Shown in pieces: positions 62,307 through 64,000 of a stretch of DNA of 64,000 nucleotides (its first letter is position 1; each line of letters begins with the position of its first letter). A program made the position numbers and the translations under genes. The notes under the pieces are model-generated. The model did not search any database. It saw only the letters and a program-made list of their open reading frames with translations, and was not told where the DNA came from. Source of the DNA: Rossellomorea vietnamensis (GTDB lineage: Bacteria; Bacillota; Bacilli; Bacillales; Bacillaceae_B); contig NZ_VTEH01000009.1 of NCBI RefSeq assembly GCF_008180615.1, positions 1-64,000 of the forward strand. The letters run 5' to 3'.

Positions 62307-63800
62307 TTAATTTAGAAGCTCATCCAGAATTTGCAGCTTCTTCTCTGTATAGTTTTTAAATCCTTCATTGTAGGCTTTCGGTTCTTTAGGATTGGCGAAA
62401 TGAGTGATTTTCCCGGTTTCAGGATCAATGAATTTACTTGCAGCACCGCAACCAATGCCGATGATTGTCTGCATTTCTTCCATGATCATGATGTTGTAGA
62501 TGCTGTCCTGCCCGGGAAGAGCATAGCCAACATTTTCAAGATTGCCTAGAATGTTTTTCTGGCGGTACAGATAATAAGGAGCGTAATTATGTGTTTGTGT
62601 CCACTCATCAGCGAGTGACATCATTCTTTCAATCTCTTCTCTGCCTGCCACTTTGTATTTATCTTTATTCCTTGTCATCTCTGAGGCTCTTTTGAAAGAA
62701 AGGGTGTGAACAGTCAATGACTCGGGCATCAATTTTTTCGTCTCAGTCAATGAATGGGTGAACTCTTCTACACCTTCACCAGGCAAGCCGATGATCAGGT
62801 CCATGTTGATGTTTTTCATTCCCATTTCTCTTGCCAGATGGAACTTTTCAATCGTTTCTTCTACTGAATGATGTCTTCCGATTGCTTTTAAAGTTTCATT
62901 CGTGTAAGACTGAGGATTGATGGATATGCGGTCGATGTTCCACTTATTCAGCACCTCTAATTTTTCAGGAGAGATGGTATCCGGGCGTCCCGCTTCAACA
63001 GTAACTTCTCTTATATCATCCACATCCGGGAACGAGCGGTACATTTCTTCATACAGCAGATCCATCTGCTCAGCGGTAATGGAGGTCGGTGTTCCGCCGC
63101 CGTAATAGACCGTCGTGATCTTTACATCATTTTCCTTCAGCCAGCGGCCGGTTTCCTGAATTTCATAATGCAGCCCGGAAAGGAATGAGTCCACTCTTCC
63201 CTGTTTCCCCAGAATTGCATAGGCCGGGAACGTACAATAAGCACATTTTGTCGGGCAAAAAGGAATTCCAATATAGATACTGACTTCTTTTTGAAGAGAA
63301 TAGAGGTCAGGTACTACTGACAATTGCCTGTCGACGATTCTCTCCATCAATTCGATTTTTTCATCCGTGATCAGATAATCCTCTTTCAGTTTGCGGCGGA
63401 TATCTTCCCGCGGCATGCCCTCTCTGATACTTTTATGAAACAGCTTGGTCGGACGGATGCCCGTGAGGATCCCCCAAGGCTGAATGATTCCCGTATATTC
63501 TTGCAAAACGTTCAAATAGACATGTGAAAGACCATTTTTAAAACTGCGGAATTTCTCTTTATCTGTTTGTTCTAAAGGAGCTTCTTTTTCGTATTGAGAA
63601 GTATGGTGTTGATCTTCGGATTCCAAAACAGCCGCTGCTGTTATGATATCTTTGATTTTTTCTAATTTAAATTCTATATGAAGGTCGCCTTTTTCCTTAT
63701 GAAAAGGGTTGACCGCCGGTTCTTCAAAAAACAGATTGGCGATAAGCTGCAATGGACGATTGAAACGTTCATCATTCAAACCGCTGAATGTAATTTTCAA
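62307..63800 (-). CDS. hemZ: Radical SAM coproporphyrinogen dehydrogenase HemZ
   Basis: A 497-aa radical SAM protein; the cluster-binding CxxxCxxC is Cys182, Cys186, Cys189 in GIPFCPTKCAYC. It has the YYGGGTPTS and GLPGEG motifs and a C-terminal HemN-like region. A long N-terminal domain (about 170 aa) distinguishes HemZ from HemN. In B. subtilis HemZ is an oxygen-independent coproporphyrinogen oxidase homologue. The TTG at 63800 (MKITFSG) has AAAGGTGAT upstream; a GTG three codons earlier lies inside that ribosome binding site. Confidence 0.92.
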   Translation of the reverse strand: MKITFSGLNDERFNRPLQLIANLFFEEPAVNPFHKEKGDLHIEFKLEKIKDIITAAAVLESEDQHHTSQYEKEAPLEQTDKEKFRSFKNGLSHVYLNVLQEYTGIIQPWGILTGIRPTKLFHKSIREGMPREDIRRKLKEDYLITDEKIELMERIVDRQLSVVPDLYSLQKEVSIYIGIPFCPTKCAYCTFPAYAILGKQGRVDSFLSGLHYEIQETGRWLKENDVKITTVYYGGGTPTSITAEQMDLLYEEMYRSFPDVDDIREVTVEAGRPDTISPEKLEVLNKWNIDRISINPQSYTNETLKAIGRHHSVEETIEKFHLAREMGMKNINMDLIIGLPGEGVEEFTHSLTETKKLMPESLTVHTLSFKRASEMTRNKDKYKVAGREEIERMMSLADEWTQTHNYAPYYLYRQKNILGNLENVGYALPGQDSIYNIMIMEEMQTIIGIGCGAASKFIDPETGKITHFANPKEPKAYNEGFKNYTEKKLQILDELLN

Positions 63801-63894
63801 TGTAATCACCTTTCAAGAAATCGATTTTCAACTTGTTCTAGTGTACAGAAGGACGGGGGAATGGTCAATACACAAAGGGAGGAGTGTCTTTTAG

Positions 63895-64000
63895 ATGAGT
63901 AGGGATTTACCGCGGTTATCAATGGGATTTCACGAGACTTTCTTGAGGGGGCTTTTGCTGTCATGTGTTCCTGTGGCGGAGGTTCTCCCTTTGATGTGCT
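63895..64000 (+). CDS. Possible 5' end of a small gene, cut by the window edge
   Basis: ATG with GGGAGGAGTG about 8 nt upstream opens a frame beginning MSRDLPRLSMGFHETFL that stays open for 35 codons to the window end. It diverges from hemZ. No family is recognised and the composition is not clearly coding. Confidence 0.25.
   Translation, partial: MSRDLPRLSMGFHETFLRGLLLSCVPVAEVLPLMC

Overview
The window is chromosomal DNA from a low-to-moderate GC, endospore-forming Bacillaceae bacterium (Bacillus sensu lato). The gene order follows, in one consistent orientation, the Bacillus subtilis lcfB / lplJ-yhfI-yhfH / yhgE-yhgD / hemY-hemH-hemE / hmoB / yhfA / yhaA / ecsC-ecsB-ecsA / hit / trpP / yhaH / hpr / yhaI / yhaJ / prsA / yhaL / yhaM / yhaN-yhaO / yhaP-yhaQ / yhaR / hemZ block. 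Ribosome binding sites are strong and GTG/TTG starts are common. All family names come from reading the sequence; no database search was run.

Layout. 1-1.0 kb: start of an IS3-type transposase gene abutting a tandem array. 1.1-6.7 kb: fatty-acid genes (AUH-type enoyl-CoA hydratase, lcfB with a FadR operator), lplJ-yhfI, yhfH. 6.8-11.3 kb: accessory genes (duplicated FixH/YtkA lipoprotein, VC0807-type membrane protein, phosphotransferase plus NTF2-like pair, DUF3231). 11.5-16 kb: yhgE-yhgD with matching operators, divergent from a LysM/GH18 spore-lysin-type gene. 17.2-21.1 kb: qoxABCD quinol oxidase operon. 22.2-26.5 kb: hemEHY (late haem synthesis) divergent from hmoB (haem degradation). 27.5-30.1 kb: liaFSR cell-envelope stress system. 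30.5-34 kb: transporter yhfA, a PAP2 phosphatase and peptidase yhaA. 34.7-43 kb: ecsABC, hit, trpP with a TRAP-type leader, yhaH, hpr, yhaI, yhaJ and a small membrane protein. 44.5-53.1 kb: three yjcZ-type microproteins, prsA, yhaL, yhaM, an MFS exporter, yhaN-yhaO. 54-64 kb: a flavoprotein, yhaQP, yhzD, yhaR, a second acyl-CoA synthetase with a perfect cre site, hemZ.

The most unusual content is intergenic. Six well-formed arrays and two degraded ones (A 279-1005, F 21559-22045, B 16150-16680, C 26775-27370, G 34360-34550, D 43659-44335, E 53409-53995, H 55745-55920) are built from sequences unrelated to each other, yet nearly all have a unit of exactly 52 or 53 bp with almost no indels. Most units carry an inverted repeat. 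Every array lies 3' of at least one gene and none lies between divergently transcribed genes. 52-53 bp is five turns of B-DNA, so equivalent positions would lie on one helical face. A second dispersed family, about 110-130 bp and hairpin-rich, occurs at 1974-2215, 9836-10022, 30134-30250 and as a five-copy tandem block at 43027-43620. A third, GC-rich palindromic element occurs at 4255-4362 and 62043-62162.

Functional links: acyl-CoA metabolism at both ends of the window carries catabolic operators (FadR, cre); haem synthesis, haem-copper oxidase and haem degradation are neighbours; ecsABC, hpr, prsA and liaFSR form a secretion, envelope and post-exponential regulation theme.
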